DNA of 64,000 nt from an uncultured Lachnoclostridium sp. GTDB lineage: Bacteria; Bacillota; Clostridia; Lachnospirales; Lachnospiraceae. The position numbers and the translations under genes are program-made. The stretch is from assembly GCA_930986645.1 (NCBI GenBank), contig CAKNJS010000006.1, positions 31,430-95,429 on the forward strand. Direction: 5' to 3'. Below, piece by piece: positions 28,178 through 37,179 of this stretch; positions within the stretch are counted from its first letter, which is position 1; the number at the start of each line of letters is the position of its first letter. The notes under the pieces are model-generated. The model was not told where the DNA came from. It saw nothing but the letters and a program-made list of their open reading frames with translations, and made no database searches.

Positions 28178-28807
28178 CTAATCTTCTATGCACTCCAGTT
28201 TGCTGACAGAGACCTCATATGCCGTGCGTGTTTCCGTCTCTGTCTCGGAGAGTTTTTTCACATATTCCCGGCTCTGGATGCGGCCGAGGATCCGCACATG
28301 CTCTCCGACTTCAAATCCCGATGCATATCTCGCATTTCTTCCCCAGCAGATACATGGAATATAATCCGACTTGCCGTACGGCCGGTTAACAGCCAGCAGC
28401 AAGTCTGCGATCTCCCTTCCCAGCGGCGTCTTGCGGTACACAGGGCGCTTACACATATATCCCTCAAGAAGAATATGATTCGTGCGTGCACCGTCAGGCT
28501 CCTCGTCCACAAACTCGATCTCCCGTGCAAACACCGACAGCACCAGTCTGTTTCTCTGCTCCTCATGCCGGTTGTAAGAACGGAACTGGCCGGATACCAT
28601 AATGCAGCGGTTTCTGTAATCCTGTGTCACGTCGATGAGGCGCTCCGACACCATAACCGGAATCCTGTCATTTGAACTGCTCAGTCTTCTGACAAGGATG
28701 TCTACCATATAAAATCCTTCCCCGAACACCTCGTGGCTGTATGTAAACTCCGATACCACTGTTCCTATGACTGTTACCTGATTGTTCTCAATAATCTTAT
28801 CTGACAT
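28178..28807 (-). CDS. SSB-like protein with two OB folds
   Basis: A 209-residue protein resembling single-stranded DNA-binding proteins. Residues 8-100 look like one OB fold (VTVIGTVVSEFTYSHEV; YRNRCIMVSGQFRSY), and residues 110-205 a second, closer to classical SSB (HILLEGYMCKRPVYRKTPLGREIADLLLAVNR; DYIPCICWGRNA). The acidic DDDIPF-like tail that recruits partner proteins is absent; it ends LECIED. It probably binds DNA but is not the housekeeping SSB. It forms its own unit ending at the terminator before dapB and is divergent from typA. Confidence 0.8.
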   Translation of the reverse strand: MSDKIIENNQVTVIGTVVSEFTYSHEVFGEGFYMVDILVRRLSSSNDRIPVMVSERLIDVTQDYRNRCIMVSGQFRSYNRHEEQRNRLVLSVFAREIEFVDEEPDGARTNHILLEGYMCKRPVYRKTPLGREIADLLLAVNRPYGKSDYIPCICWGRNARYASGFEVGEHVRILGRIQSREYVKKLSETETETRTAYEVSVSKLECIED

Positions 28808-28975
28808 AATCTGTAGTTCTCCCTTCCTCTTTCTGGTATTTTTGAGTCAATACTAAATTTATGAAATCATATCATTGTTTAGAACCCTGTAAGCACAGGA
28901 ATCGTTCGACAGATTTTTACATTTCATCCGGTTTACTAAAGAAAGGCCCGCAGAACAGATTTCAGCACGGAACTC

Positions 28976-29003
28976 TTGTCAAAAACAGATTTTGTGATAG
29001 AAT
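28976..29003 (+). promoter_or_regulatory. typA promoter
   Basis: TTGTCA and TAGAAT with a 16-bp spacer, about 55 bp before the typA ATG. A TTCGACA heptamer lies further upstream at 28905-28911. Confidence 0.6.
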
Positions 29004-29057
29004 AAGGAAGTTGCAGTTACAATTTATGACATTATATAAGGAAAGAGTGTTACAAAT

Positions 29058-30884
29058 ATGAAGACAAAACGTGAAGATGTAAGAAATATTGCTATTATCG
29101 CCCATGTCGACCACGGTAAGACAACGCTGGTCGATGAGCTGTTAAAACAGAGCGGCGTTTTCCGCGAGAATCAGGAAGTCGCGGAACGTGTCATGGATTC
29201 CAACGACATCGAGAGGGAAAGAGGTATTACGATCCTCTCCAAAAACACAGCCGTCCACTACAAAGGTGTGAAGATCAACATCATCGACACCCCCGGCCAT
29301 GCTGACTTCGGCGGCGAGGTGGAGCGTGTCCTCAAGATGGTAAACGGCGTTATCCTTGTAGTAGACGCCTTCGAAGGAGCAATGCCCCAGACAAAATTCG
29401 TTCTCAGAAAAGCGCTGGAATTAAGTCTTCCGGTTATTGTATGCATCAATAAGATCGACCGTCCGGAAGCACGTCCGGATGAGGTAATCGACGAAGTGCT
29501 TGAGCTCTTCATCGACCTCGGTGCTTCCGATGAACAGCTGGAATGCCCGTTCGTCTACGCTTCTGCCAAAGCCGGCGTAGCCGTACTGGATCTTACAGAT
29601 GAAGAGAAAGACATGAAACCTCTTTTTGAGACGATTCTGGACTACATTCCGGCTCCCGAAGGCGATCCGGATGCTCCGACGCAGGTTCTCATCAGCACGA
29701 TCGACTACAACGAATATGTAGGCCGAATCGGGATCGGAAAAGTAGACAACGGAACTATTGCTGTCAATCAGGAAATGGTTCTTGTCAACCACCACGACCC
29801 GGATAAACAGGAAAAGGTAAAAATCAGCCGTCTTTATGAATTTGACGGTCTGGAAAAAGTAGAGGTAAAAGAAGCGACCATCGGTTCCATCGTTGCAATC
29901 TCCGGTATCTCTGACATTTCCATCGGCGATACGCTCTGTTCGCCTGAAAAGCCTGAGGCAATCCCGTTCCAGAAGATCTCAGAGCCGACGATCGCCATGC
30001 AGTTTATCGTAAACGACAGTCCCTTTGCCGGCCAGGAAGGAAAATACGTGACATCCCGCCATTTACGAGACCGTCTCTTCCGCGAGCTGAACACAGATGT
30101 CAGCCTGCGTGTAGAAGAAATGGACAATACGGACAGCTTCAAGGTTTCCGGGCGCGGAGAACTCCATCTGTCAGTCCTGATCGAGAATATGCGCAGGGAG
30201 GGGTATGAATTTGCAGTCAGCAAGGCTGAAGTACTCTATAAGACAGATGAAAACGGTAAAAAACTTGAGCCGATGGAGCTGGCATATATTGATGTTCCCG
30301 ATGAATTTACCGGAGTCGTGATTGAGAAGCTCGGACAGAGAAAGGGCGAACTCAGAAATATGAGTGCGTCAAACGGCGGCTATACGCGTCTGGAATTTTC
30401 CATTCCGTCCAGAGGCCTCATCGGCTACCGCGGGGAATTTCTGACTGATACAAAAGGAAACGGTATCCTGAATACGAGTTTCGACGGTTATGCTCCATAT
30501 AAAGGGGATATCCAGTACCGCAAACAGGGATCATTGATTGCTTTCGAGACAGGCGAGGCTGTCACATACGGCTTGTACAGTGCACAGGAACGCGGCACCT
30601 TGTTCATTGGTCCGGGCGAGCGGGTATACGCAGGCATGGTCATCGGCCAGAACGGCAAAGCCGAGGATATCGAGCTTAATGTGTGCAAGACAAAGCATCT
30701 GACCAACACCCGTTCTTCCAGTGCCGACGAAGCGCTCCGGCTGACGCCGCCACGTATCTTAAGCCTTGAGCAGGCGCTCGATTTTATCGACACAGACGAA
30801 CTGCTTGAAGTTACGCCGAAGTCACTGCGCATCCGCAAGAAAATTCTCGATTCAAGAATGCGCAAACGAGCAAATATGAAATAA
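29058..30884 (+). CDS. typA: Ribosome-associated GTPase TypA/BipA
   Basis: A translational GTPase of 608 residues in the EF-G/LepA superfamily, acting in ribosome assembly and stress or cold adaptation. G motifs are in order: AHVDHGKTTLVDEL, RGITI, DTPGHADFGGEV, NKIDRPEA and SAKAG. EF-G-like domains III and V and the BipA-specific C-terminal domain (RGLIGYRGEFLTDTKGNG) follow. Length is normal. Translation starts at ATG 29058 behind GGAAAGAGTG. Monocistronic appearance, with a 120-bp gap before hpf. Confidence 0.96.
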   Translation: MKTKREDVRNIAIIAHVDHGKTTLVDELLKQSGVFRENQEVAERVMDSNDIERERGITILSKNTAVHYKGVKINIIDTPGHADFGGEVERVLKMVNGVILVVDAFEGAMPQTKFVLRKALELSLPVIVCINKIDRPEARPDEVIDEVLELFIDLGASDEQLECPFVYASAKAGVAVLDLTDEEKDMKPLFETILDYIPAPEGDPDAPTQVLISTIDYNEYVGRIGIGKVDNGTIAVNQEMVLVNHHDPDKQEKVKISRLYEFDGLEKVEVKEATIGSIVAISGISDISIGDTLCSPEKPEAIPFQKISEPTIAMQFIVNDSPFAGQEGKYVTSRHLRDRLFRELNTDVSLRVEEMDNTDSFKVSGRGELHLSVLIENMRREGYEFAVSKAEVLYKTDENGKKLEPMELAYIDVPDEFTGVVIEKLGQRKGELRNMSASNGGYTRLEFSIPSRGLIGYRGEFLTDTKGNGILNTSFDGYAPYKGDIQYRKQGSLIAFETGEAVTYGLYSAQERGTLFIGPGERVYAGMVIGQNGKAEDIELNVCKTKHLTNTRSSSADEALRLTPPRILSLEQALDFIDTDELLEVTPKSLRIRKKILDSRMRKRANMK

Positions 30885-30931
30885 ATCACGTCCTTAAAGG
30901 TGATTCGTTCTATACATTAATGCTGTTCCAT

Positions 30932-30939
30932 GCTATAAT
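30932..30939 (+). promoter_or_regulatory. hpf extended -10 promoter
   Basis: TGCTATAAT, an extended -10 element, about 70 bp before the hpf start. A further TATAAT at about 30980 is too close to the ribosome-binding site to be preferred. Confidence 0.45.
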
Positions 30940-31007
30940 ATTTACATAATACATACACATATTTAACATATGTTTATGTATAATATGAACAAAAGGAGTT
31001 GAACAGT

Positions 31008-31565
31008 ATGAACTATATCATCAGCGGAAAAAACATTGAAGTAACACAGGGCCTCAAAGACGCAGTCGAACAGAAGCTCGGAAAACTCGAGAGGTATTTC
31101 ACTCCTGAAACAGAAATTATCGTAACCTTGAGCGTAGAAAAAGGGCGTCAGAAAATCGAGGTAACAATCCCTGTTAAAGGGAACATTATCCGTTCGGAAC
31201 AGACAAGCAATGATATGTATGTATCTATCGATCTTGTAGAAGAAATCATTGAGCGCCAGCTCAGGAAATACAAAAACAAGCTGGTTGCAAAGAATCAGGG
31301 ACATCCGACTTCGGCAGCTCCTACCGGAAGCATCCGGAAGGAATTCATCGATTCCGAGGAAGATTCTCCGGAGGATGACGAAATCCGCATCGTCCGCACA
31401 AAGAAATTCGGAATTAAACCGATGTATCCTGAAGATGCCTGCCTCCAGATGGAGCTTCTGGGACACAGCTTCTTTGTATTCTCCAACGCAGAGACTGACG
31501 AGGTCAATGTAGTATACAAGAGAAAAGACGGCTCCTTCGGACTGATCGAACCTGAATTTTCATAA
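31008..31565 (+). CDS. hpf: Long-form ribosome hibernation promoting factor
   Basis: A 185-residue protein that binds 30S subunits and dimerises 70S ribosomes into inactive 100S particles in stationary phase. The S30AE/YfiA domain covers residues 1-100 (MNYIISGKNIEVTQGLKDAVEQKLGKLERYF). After a charged linker, the C-terminal dimerisation domain appears (IVRTKKFGIKPMYPEDACLQMELLGHSFFVFSNAETDEVNVVYKRKDGSFGLIEP). The long form is standard in Firmicutes. The ATG at 31008 after AAAGGAG is used instead of the TTG in the track. It ends in a strong terminator. Confidence 0.95.
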   Translation: MNYIISGKNIEVTQGLKDAVEQKLGKLERYFTPETEIIVTLSVEKGRQKIEVTIPVKGNIIRSEQTSNDMYVSIDLVEEIIERQLRKYKNKLVAKNQGHPTSAAPTGSIRKEFIDSEEDSPEDDEIRIVRTKKFGIKPMYPEDACLQMELLGHSFFVFSNAETDEVNVVYKRKDGSFGLIEPEFS

Positions 31566-31584
31566 TCAACAGCTGAACATACGT

Positions 31585-31646
31585 ACCGCCTGTGAAATGT
31601 GTTTCATGATCATCTCATGAAGAGCCGCATTTCACAGGCGGTTTTA
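31585..31646 (+). terminator. Terminator of hpf
   Basis: ACCGCCTGTGAAATG pairs perfectly with CATTTCACAGGCGGT, with a smaller TTCATGA/TCATGAA hairpin inside, and TTTTA follows. Confidence 0.85.
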
Positions 31647-31681
31647 TACTGTTATCACTTTATATTATATTTTACGCATTC

Positions 31682-32335
31682 TTAAGCATCCAGAATTTCA
31701 ACACCCTGTTCTGTCCGGGCAAACCAGCATTCTCCTGTCTCTTCTATAACGGCCTGTCCGTTTGTTCCCTCCATCACTTCTTTCTCAAAGGGTTCTCTTT
31801 CCTCCCCGGGTACAAGCAGGCAGATAACTACCCTGTCGGTATAAACGGTGTCCTGTACATACAAATCTCTGCGTGCTATAAGGTACTGAAGCTTTCCAAG
31901 CCCTGTATAATCGGTATGTACGGCCAGCTTATATCCGAAAATCCGGGTGATGATCGAGGTATCGTCAAGCGCGGCGGCTGCGGCTGCCGTATAGGCACGC
32001 ACCAGCCCGCCTGTTCCAAGAAGTGTGCCTCCGAAATATCTTGTTACAACAACAAACGCATTCGTCACATTTCTCCCCCGTATTACTTCAAGGATAGGCT
32101 TTCCTGCTGTGCCGGCCGGTTCGCCGTCGTCACTCATCCTCTCTGAAGCCGGATTTCTTCCGATCACATAAGCCCAGCAGTGATGTCTGGCATCCCAGTA
32201 ACGTTTTTTTACTTCTTCAAGATAAGTAAAAGCCTCCTCCTCCGAGGTTACAGGATAAACCTCGGCAATAAAGCGGGATTTCTTCTCTGTATACTCACCT
32301 GTTCCGCCTCTGTATACGGCATCATATCTGTCCAT
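31682..32335 (-). CDS. YigZ/IMPACT-family protein
   Basis: A 217-residue member of the UPF0029/IMPACT family. The N-terminal domain carries the signature DARHHCWAYVIG and MSDDGEPAGTAGKPIL, followed by VVVTRYFGGTLLGTGGLVRAY, typical of YigZ. The C-terminal half is a DUF1949-like ferredoxin fold. The biochemical role is unsettled; eukaryotic IMPACT regulates Gcn2, and bacterial members are linked to translation factors or nucleic acids. The ATG at 32335 after GGGAGGAGAGACAG is chosen. It is transcribed toward hpf. Confidence 0.88.
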   Translation of the reverse strand: MDRYDAVYRGGTGEYTEKKSRFIAEVYPVTSEEEAFTYLEEVKKRYWDARHHCWAYVIGRNPASERMSDDGEPAGTAGKPILEVIRGRNVTNAFVVVTRYFGGTLLGTGGLVRAYTAAAAAALDDTSIITRIFGYKLAVHTDYTGLGKLQYLIARRDLYVQDTVYTDRVVICLLVPGEEREPFEKEVMEGTNGQAVIEETGECWFARTEQGVEILDA

Positions 32336-32446
32336 CTGTCTCTCCTCCCGGTCAAAAAGCACGCTGTGCAGACTTACATCTTATCTTATCAAAAAATGTA
32401 GAAAATATGAAGATTTTATTTTTATCTTTATTTATATACACAGATT

Positions 32447-32455
32447 TGATATAAT
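32447..32455 (+). promoter_or_regulatory. Extended -10 promoter of the class A PBP gene
   Basis: TGATATAAT forms an extended -10 element 30 bp before the GTG start. This leaves a very short leader, with AAGGAGG directly downstream. Confidence 0.5.
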
Positions 32456-32484
32456 CATGGAAGTTGAAAAGGAGGATGTTATTC

Positions 32485-35139
32485 GTGAATTACGGGAAAA
32501 GAAACCTTTCCAGAAGAAAGAAAAATCTTTCTTCCAAAAAAAGAATGAAAAAGAAACGTGTAGGTGTACGGTTCTTCAAAGCCCTTATTATCTGTATACT
32601 CCTTCTGGGAATTATATGTGTCATCGGAGGGGCGGTCTTTGCCAAAAAGATCATCGACAATACTCCGGCCGTCACGGCAGAGGACATACTCCCGCAGGGA
32701 TATACGACCAGTATCACTGATCAGAGCGGAACCGTAATAGAAACTCTGAAAGATTCCGACTCCAACCGTATCTATAAAACCTATGAGGAGATCACGGCAA
32801 ACTCCAAATATCTTCCTCATGCATTTGTAGCGATTGAGGACGAACGTTTTTATGAGCACAACGGGATCGACCTTCAGGGTATCATCAGAGCCGGTATCGT
32901 CGGAGTCACTAACGGCTTCCACTTTACCGAAGGTGCAAGCACCCTTACCCAGCAGCTGATCAAGAATAATGTATTTCCTAACTTTGTAAATGAGAATACA
33001 TTTTTCGATAAGGTGGAACGTAAGCTGCAGGAACAGTACCTCGCTCTCCAGATTGAGAAGGAAATGACCAAAAATCAGATACTTGAAGCTTATATGAATA
33101 CGATCAACCTTGGACAGGGCTGTCTGGGTGTTGAGACAGCTGCCCAGCGCTACTTTAACAAATCAGCTGCGGATCTTACATTATCCGAGTCTGCTGTAAT
33201 TGCAGCGATCACCCAGAATCCGACTCTTTACGATCCGGTGACTAATCCGGATAAAAACGCACAGCGTCGCGAAAAAGTTCTGGGAAATATGCTGGATCAG
33301 GGCTATATCAATCAGACCGAATACGATGAAGCAATGGCTGATCCGGTTTACGACCGCATTCAGCAGACCGCAGCCGCGACTGAGGATACAACACCTTACT
33401 CCTACTTCACGGATGCCCTGATCGAAGAAGTAATCCGGGATCTCTGCGAAGAGAAAGGATATTCCGAGACACAGGCTTATAATCTTCTCTACACAGGCGG
33501 TCTTACGATACGTTCCACACAGGATATGTCTATTCAGTCAATCTGTGATGAGGTGACAAGTGACGAGAGCTACTATCCAGCCACAGAGTACGGCCTTGAA
33601 TTTGCATTGACAATCCACAGAGCTGACGGCTCTGTCGAGAACTACAGCAAAGAAAACCTTGCCACATATATCCGGGAAACCCATGATGACAAGAACCCTC
33701 TCGTCTTCTCCTCCAAAGAAGAGGCGGAACAGCGGATTGAAGAATACAAGGGCACTCTGAACATTAACGCAGAGGCAGGTGATATTGTTGACCAGAACTA
33801 TACGATTACCCTGCAGCCTCAGGTATCTTTCGTAGTCATGGATCAGTATACCGGTCAGGTAAAAGCCATTGTAGGCGGACGCGGCGAGAAGACAGGCAAC
33901 CTTACATTTAACCGGGCTACGGATGACCCGCAGCAGCCGGGATCCTGTTTCAAGATCCTATCCACTTACGCGCCTGCGCTCGATGAAGATAAGGATACTC
34001 TTGCGACAATAAAAGTAGATAAGCCTTACAAATATGAAAGCGGTCAAGTTATACACAACTCATACAGCGGATACAGAGGCTCCATGACTGTCCGGAATGC
34101 AATAAAAATATCCTGTAATACAATTGCGGTGCAGACTCTCACTGATGATGTAGGCCCCAAAACCGGTTATGAGTATCTGAAACAGTTTGGATTCTCAACA
34201 TTGACAGATGCTGACATTACACAGGCAATGGCTCTCGGCGGAATCACAAATGGTGTATACAACATCGAACTGACTGCCGCATTTGCATCGATTGCCAACG
34301 GCGGCACATATACAGAACCGGTAATGTACACCGAGATCCTCGACCATGACGGCAACGTTCTGATTGATAACTCCGCTCCGACCACCCATGAGGCAATCAA
34401 AGATTCTACCGCTTATCTTCTGACAAGCGCAATGGAGGATGTAGTAAACGGCGGTACAGGTACCTCTGCAAATCTAAGCAATATGACAACAGCCGGTAAG
34501 ACAGGTTCAACAGACGATTATGCAGACCGCTGGTTTGTAGGTTTTACTCCTTACTATACAGCGGGCATCTGGGGCGGCTATGATTCTAATAAATCTATGG
34601 AAGGATACGGCTCATGGCATCTGGCAATCTGGAATGCGATCATGGAGCGGGTTCATGACGGACTTCAGGACAAAGACTTTGAAATGCCGTCTTCCGTAGT
34701 AAAGAAGAGCATATGTACTGAGAGCGGACTTCTGGCAGTAAGCGGATGCCCGGCCAGAACTGATTACTTTGCCAAGGACTCCCTTCCGACCCAAAGCTGT
34801 TCCGGACATGGAAGCAGAGGCAGTTCGGATAACGATGACAATGATTATGACACACCAGATACCAATACCGGAAACAGCGGCGGTAATTCAGACACAAACA
34901 CCGGCGGCAACACCGGCAGCGGCAATACTGGCGGCAATACTGGCGACAATACCGGCGGTAATACCGGCGGCGGCGATACCGGTGGCAATACCGGTGGCGG
35001 CAATACCGGCGGCGGCAATACCGGTGGCGGCAATACTGGCGGCGGTGATACCGGAGGCGGCGATACTGGCGGCGGTGATGCCGGCGGCGGCGATGCCGGC
35101 GGCGGTGATGCCGGCGGCGGTGATGCACCTGCCGAATAG
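32485..35139 (+). CDS. Class A penicillin-binding protein with Gly-Asn-Thr-rich tail
   Basis: Bifunctional peptidoglycan synthase of 884 residues. A basic N-terminus is followed by one membrane anchor (ALIICILLLGIICVIGGAVF). The glycosyltransferase 51 domain has the catalytic AIEDERFYEHNGID and GASTLTQQLIKN. The transpeptidase domain has SxxK (GSCFKIL), SxN (SCNTIAV) and KTG (GKTGSTDDYADRWFVGFTP). About the last 100 residues are low-complexity GGNTGG/GGGDTGG/GGGDAGG repeats, probably extracellular. The GTG at 32485 is preferred since AAGGAGG lies 9 nt upstream; the track's TTG start and the ATG directly abutting AGGAGG are unsuitable. Confidence 0.93.
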   Translation: MNYGKRNLSRRKKNLSSKKRMKKKRVGVRFFKALIICILLLGIICVIGGAVFAKKIIDNTPAVTAEDILPQGYTTSITDQSGTVIETLKDSDSNRIYKTYEEITANSKYLPHAFVAIEDERFYEHNGIDLQGIIRAGIVGVTNGFHFTEGASTLTQQLIKNNVFPNFVNENTFFDKVERKLQEQYLALQIEKEMTKNQILEAYMNTINLGQGCLGVETAAQRYFNKSAADLTLSESAVIAAITQNPTLYDPVTNPDKNAQRREKVLGNMLDQGYINQTEYDEAMADPVYDRIQQTAAATEDTTPYSYFTDALIEEVIRDLCEEKGYSETQAYNLLYTGGLTIRSTQDMSIQSICDEVTSDESYYPATEYGLEFALTIHRADGSVENYSKENLATYIRETHDDKNPLVFSSKEEAEQRIEEYKGTLNINAEAGDIVDQNYTITLQPQVSFVVMDQYTGQVKAIVGGRGEKTGNLTFNRATDDPQQPGSCFKILSTYAPALDEDKDTLATIKVDKPYKYESGQVIHNSYSGYRGSMTVRNAIKISCNTIAVQTLTDDVGPKTGYEYLKQFGFSTLTDADITQAMALGGITNGVYNIELTAAFASIANGGTYTEPVMYTEILDHDGNVLIDNSAPTTHEAIKDSTAYLLTSAMEDVVNGGTGTSANLSNMTTAGKTGSTDDYADRWFVGFTPYYTAGIWGGYDSNKSMEGYGSWHLAIWNAIMERVHDGLQDKDFEMPSSVVKKSICTESGLLAVSGCPARTDYFAKDSLPTQSCSGHGSRGSSDNDDNDYDTPDTNTGNSGGNSDTNTGGNTGSGNTGGNTGDNTGGNTGGGDTGGNTGGGNTGGGNTGGGNTGGGDTGGGDTGGGDAGGGDAGGGDAGGGDAPAE
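34898..35128 (+). repeat. In-frame minisatellite coding the PBP tail
   Basis: Imperfect 12- and 15-base units such as GGCGGCAATACCGGT are repeated about 16-18 times. They encode GGNTG, GGGNT, GGGDT and GGGDA. The repeats also keep shadow reading frames open on the minus strand. Confidence 0.85.
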
Positions 35140-35166
35140 AAATAAATACAAAATAGCGGCATAACA

Positions 35167-35210
35167 AAGAGCCTCTTCCTGTAAGTCCTGAGACTTAGGA
35201 AGAGGCTCTT
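35167..35210. terminator. Bidirectional terminator between the PBP and glucokinase genes
   Basis: AAGAGCCTCTTCCT pairs perfectly with AGGAAGAGGCTCTT, with an inner AAGTC/GACTT pairing, placed between two convergent stop codons. T-rich sequence follows on both strands. Confidence 0.85.
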
Positions 35211-35242
35211 AATTTATTGTACAATATTATAAAACGAAATAA

Positions 35243-36181
35243 TTACTCGTTGTCCAGAACAAGCTTGGCTGCTCCGCAGATACCTGCATCATTTCCCAGC
35301 CTTGCAAGGACAAATTTTACATTCTTATTTGCGAAAAAGGCACGTTCCATATAGGGATCCCTTATATAGGGAATCAGTACTTCTCCCGCCTTTGAAACAC
35401 CGCCGCCGATGACAAATACCGCAGGGTCTGCCACCGCTGCAAGATTTGCAAGTGCATATCCCAGATATTTTCCAAATGTGACCGCAATCTCTTTTGCAAC
35501 CTCATCTCCCGCTTTGACAGCATCGAAAACATCCTTCGCTGTTACATCCTGCTTATTCAGAATCGTAGGACGCATCTCCTGCCCAAGCTTCTGCTTAGCA
35601 AGGCGGACAATTCCAGTTGCCGATGCATACTGTTCAAGACAGCCTCTGTTGCCGCATCCGCAGTGATCCGTCTCTTCATAGTTCACGCAGAGATGACCGA
35701 TTTCGCCGCCGGCGCCGTTTGCGCCCACAAGCATCTTCCCGTCAATGATTACACCTCCGCCGACACCGGTGCCGAGCGTAACCATGATCATATTCTTCTC
35801 GCCTTCTCCGCCGCCTTTCCACATCTCTCCAAGAGCAGCTACATTAGCGTCATTTCCGATATAGGATGTCAGACCGGTCAGCTCTTCCAGCTCTTTCTTC
35901 ACTTCCTTGTATGTCCATCCCAGATTGGCGCTGCCGTTTACAATCCCGTCTGCTGTTACCGGAGCCGGAACTCCCGCACCGATTCCGATGATATCATTCT
36001 TATCCAGTTTGTGTTCTTCAAGTTTCATTTCAATGGATGCAGCAATATTCGGAAGAATCGCCTTTCCTTCCTCAGATGTGTCTGTCGTTATTTCCCATTT
36101 GTCAAGGATCATTCCGGACTCTTCAAAAAGCCCCATCTTAACCGTGGTTCCTCCGATATCCACCCCAAAACAATACTTCAT
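35243..36181 (-). CDS. ROK-family glucokinase
   Basis: A 312-residue sugar kinase. ATP-binding start is FGVDIGGTTVKMGLFE, the catalytic segment reads IGNDANVAALGEMW, and the ROK zinc site appears as HCGCGNRGCLEQYAS. TLGTGVGGGVIIDG is the second phosphate loop. It most likely phosphorylates glucose to glucose 6-phosphate. It is the last gene of ftsH-uvrC-hprK-glk, next to HPr kinase, placing two carbon-metabolism controllers together. Other hexoses or N-acetyl sugars cannot be excluded from motifs. Confidence 0.9.
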   Translation of the reverse strand: MKYCFGVDIGGTTVKMGLFEESGMILDKWEITTDTSEEGKAILPNIAASIEMKLEEHKLDKNDIIGIGAGVPAPVTADGIVNGSANLGWTYKEVKKELEELTGLTSYIGNDANVAALGEMWKGGGEGEKNMIMVTLGTGVGGGVIIDGKMLVGANGAGGEIGHLCVNYEETDHCGCGNRGCLEQYASATGIVRLAKQKLGQEMRPTILNKQDVTAKDVFDAVKAGDEVAKEIAVTFGKYLGYALANLAAVADPAVFVIGGGVSKAGEVLIPYIRDPYMERAFFANKNVKFVLARLGNDAGICGAAKLVLDNE

Positions 36182-36205
36182 AGCTCTGCACTCCTTTCGG
36201 CACTT

Positions 36206-37138
36206 TTAATTTTTCTTTTTCGTAATATTCTCCTGAACTCTCTTATAAAGTTCCTGCGCAGCATTGTAGCCCATCTGTTTCTGTCTGTGGTTGACAGCTG
36301 CAGATTCCACAATAATAGCCAGATTTCTTCCCGGACGGATCGGAATACGATGGCAGACAACCTTGTTTCCAAGGAACTCTGTATACTCTTCTTCCAGTCC
36401 GAGACGGTCATACTCCTTATCGCGGCTCCAATCTTCCAGTGTGATCACAAGATCGATATTCTGCGTCTCTCTAATGCTCTGAACACCGAACATGGATCTT
36501 ACATCTACAATACCGATACCCCTCAGCTCAATAAAGTGCTTTGTAATCTCCGGTGCCGTACCTACCAAAGTCTCGTCGCTCACCTTTCTGATCTCAACTA
36601 CATCATCTGTCACGAGACGGTGTCCTCTCTTAATCAGCTCAAGAGCCGCCTCGCTCTTTCCGATACCGCTCTCCCCCATGATCAGCACGCCTACGCCGTA
36701 TACATCCACAAGCACTCCATGAATAGAAATGCATGGAGCCAGACGGACATTCATCCATCGTATGATCTCCGCCATGAAGTCCGACGTCTGCTTCGCAGTG
36801 TTAAAGATCGGAACGCCGTACTTCACTGCAGTTTTAAGGAAGCTTTCCTCAGGCACAACATCACGGCAGAACACAATACACGGGATCGGATGCTGCAGCA
36901 GTTTTTCGTATGTTTCCTGACGCTGCTCTTCGCTCAGCGTCTGAACGTATCTGTTTTCTACATTTCCGATAATCTGTACTCTGTTTGAATCAAAACGGTC
37001 ATAAAATCCTGCAAGCTGCAGTGCCGGTCGATTGACATCCGGTACATTGACCACCTTTTCAACCATATCAACTTCAGGTGTAAGATTTTTCAGATTCATT
37101 TTTTCTGCAATCTCACTTAACTTTATCCCTTGTCCCAT
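36206..37138 (-). CDS. hprK: HPr kinase/phosphorylase
   Basis: Bifunctional 310-residue enzyme that phosphorylates or dephosphorylates HPr at Ser46, setting CcpA-dependent carbon catabolite control. The P-loop is MGESGIGKSEAALELIKRGH near residue 150, and the family signature is ELRGIGIVDVRSMFGVQSIRETQ. The N-terminal half is the usual MurF-like domain. The track's first codon is GTG. ATG 37138 behind GAGGAG is used. It sits 24 bp upstream of the glucokinase gene and 41 bp after uvrC. Confidence 0.95.
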   Translation of the reverse strand: MGQGIKLSEIAEKMNLKNLTPEVDMVEKVVNVPDVNRPALQLAGFYDRFDSNRVQIIGNVENRYVQTLSEEQRQETYEKLLQHPIPCIVFCRDVVPEESFLKTAVKYGVPIFNTAKQTSDFMAEIIRWMNVRLAPCISIHGVLVDVYGVGVLIMGESGIGKSEAALELIKRGHRLVTDDVVEIRKVSDETLVGTAPEITKHFIELRGIGIVDVRSMFGVQSIRETQNIDLVITLEDWSRDKEYDRLGLEEEYTEFLGNKVVCHRIPIRPGRNLAIIVESAAVNHRQKQMGYNAAQELYKRVQENITKKKN

Positions 37139-37179
37139 AGATTCTCTCCTCACTTTCTCCTATTCTTTTTATCATATCA

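Noticed and set aside
34640-35167. Long Arg/Pro/Ala-rich minus-strand ORFs (175, 105 and 87 residues) opposite the PBP tail
   Set aside because: They are shadows of the in-frame Gly-Asn-Thr repeats; their composition is pure repeat and no ribosome-binding site is present.
35663-36988. Plus-strand 441-residue ORF
   Set aside because: It spans the antisense of the glucokinase and hprK genes, which have clear motifs; a shadow frame.
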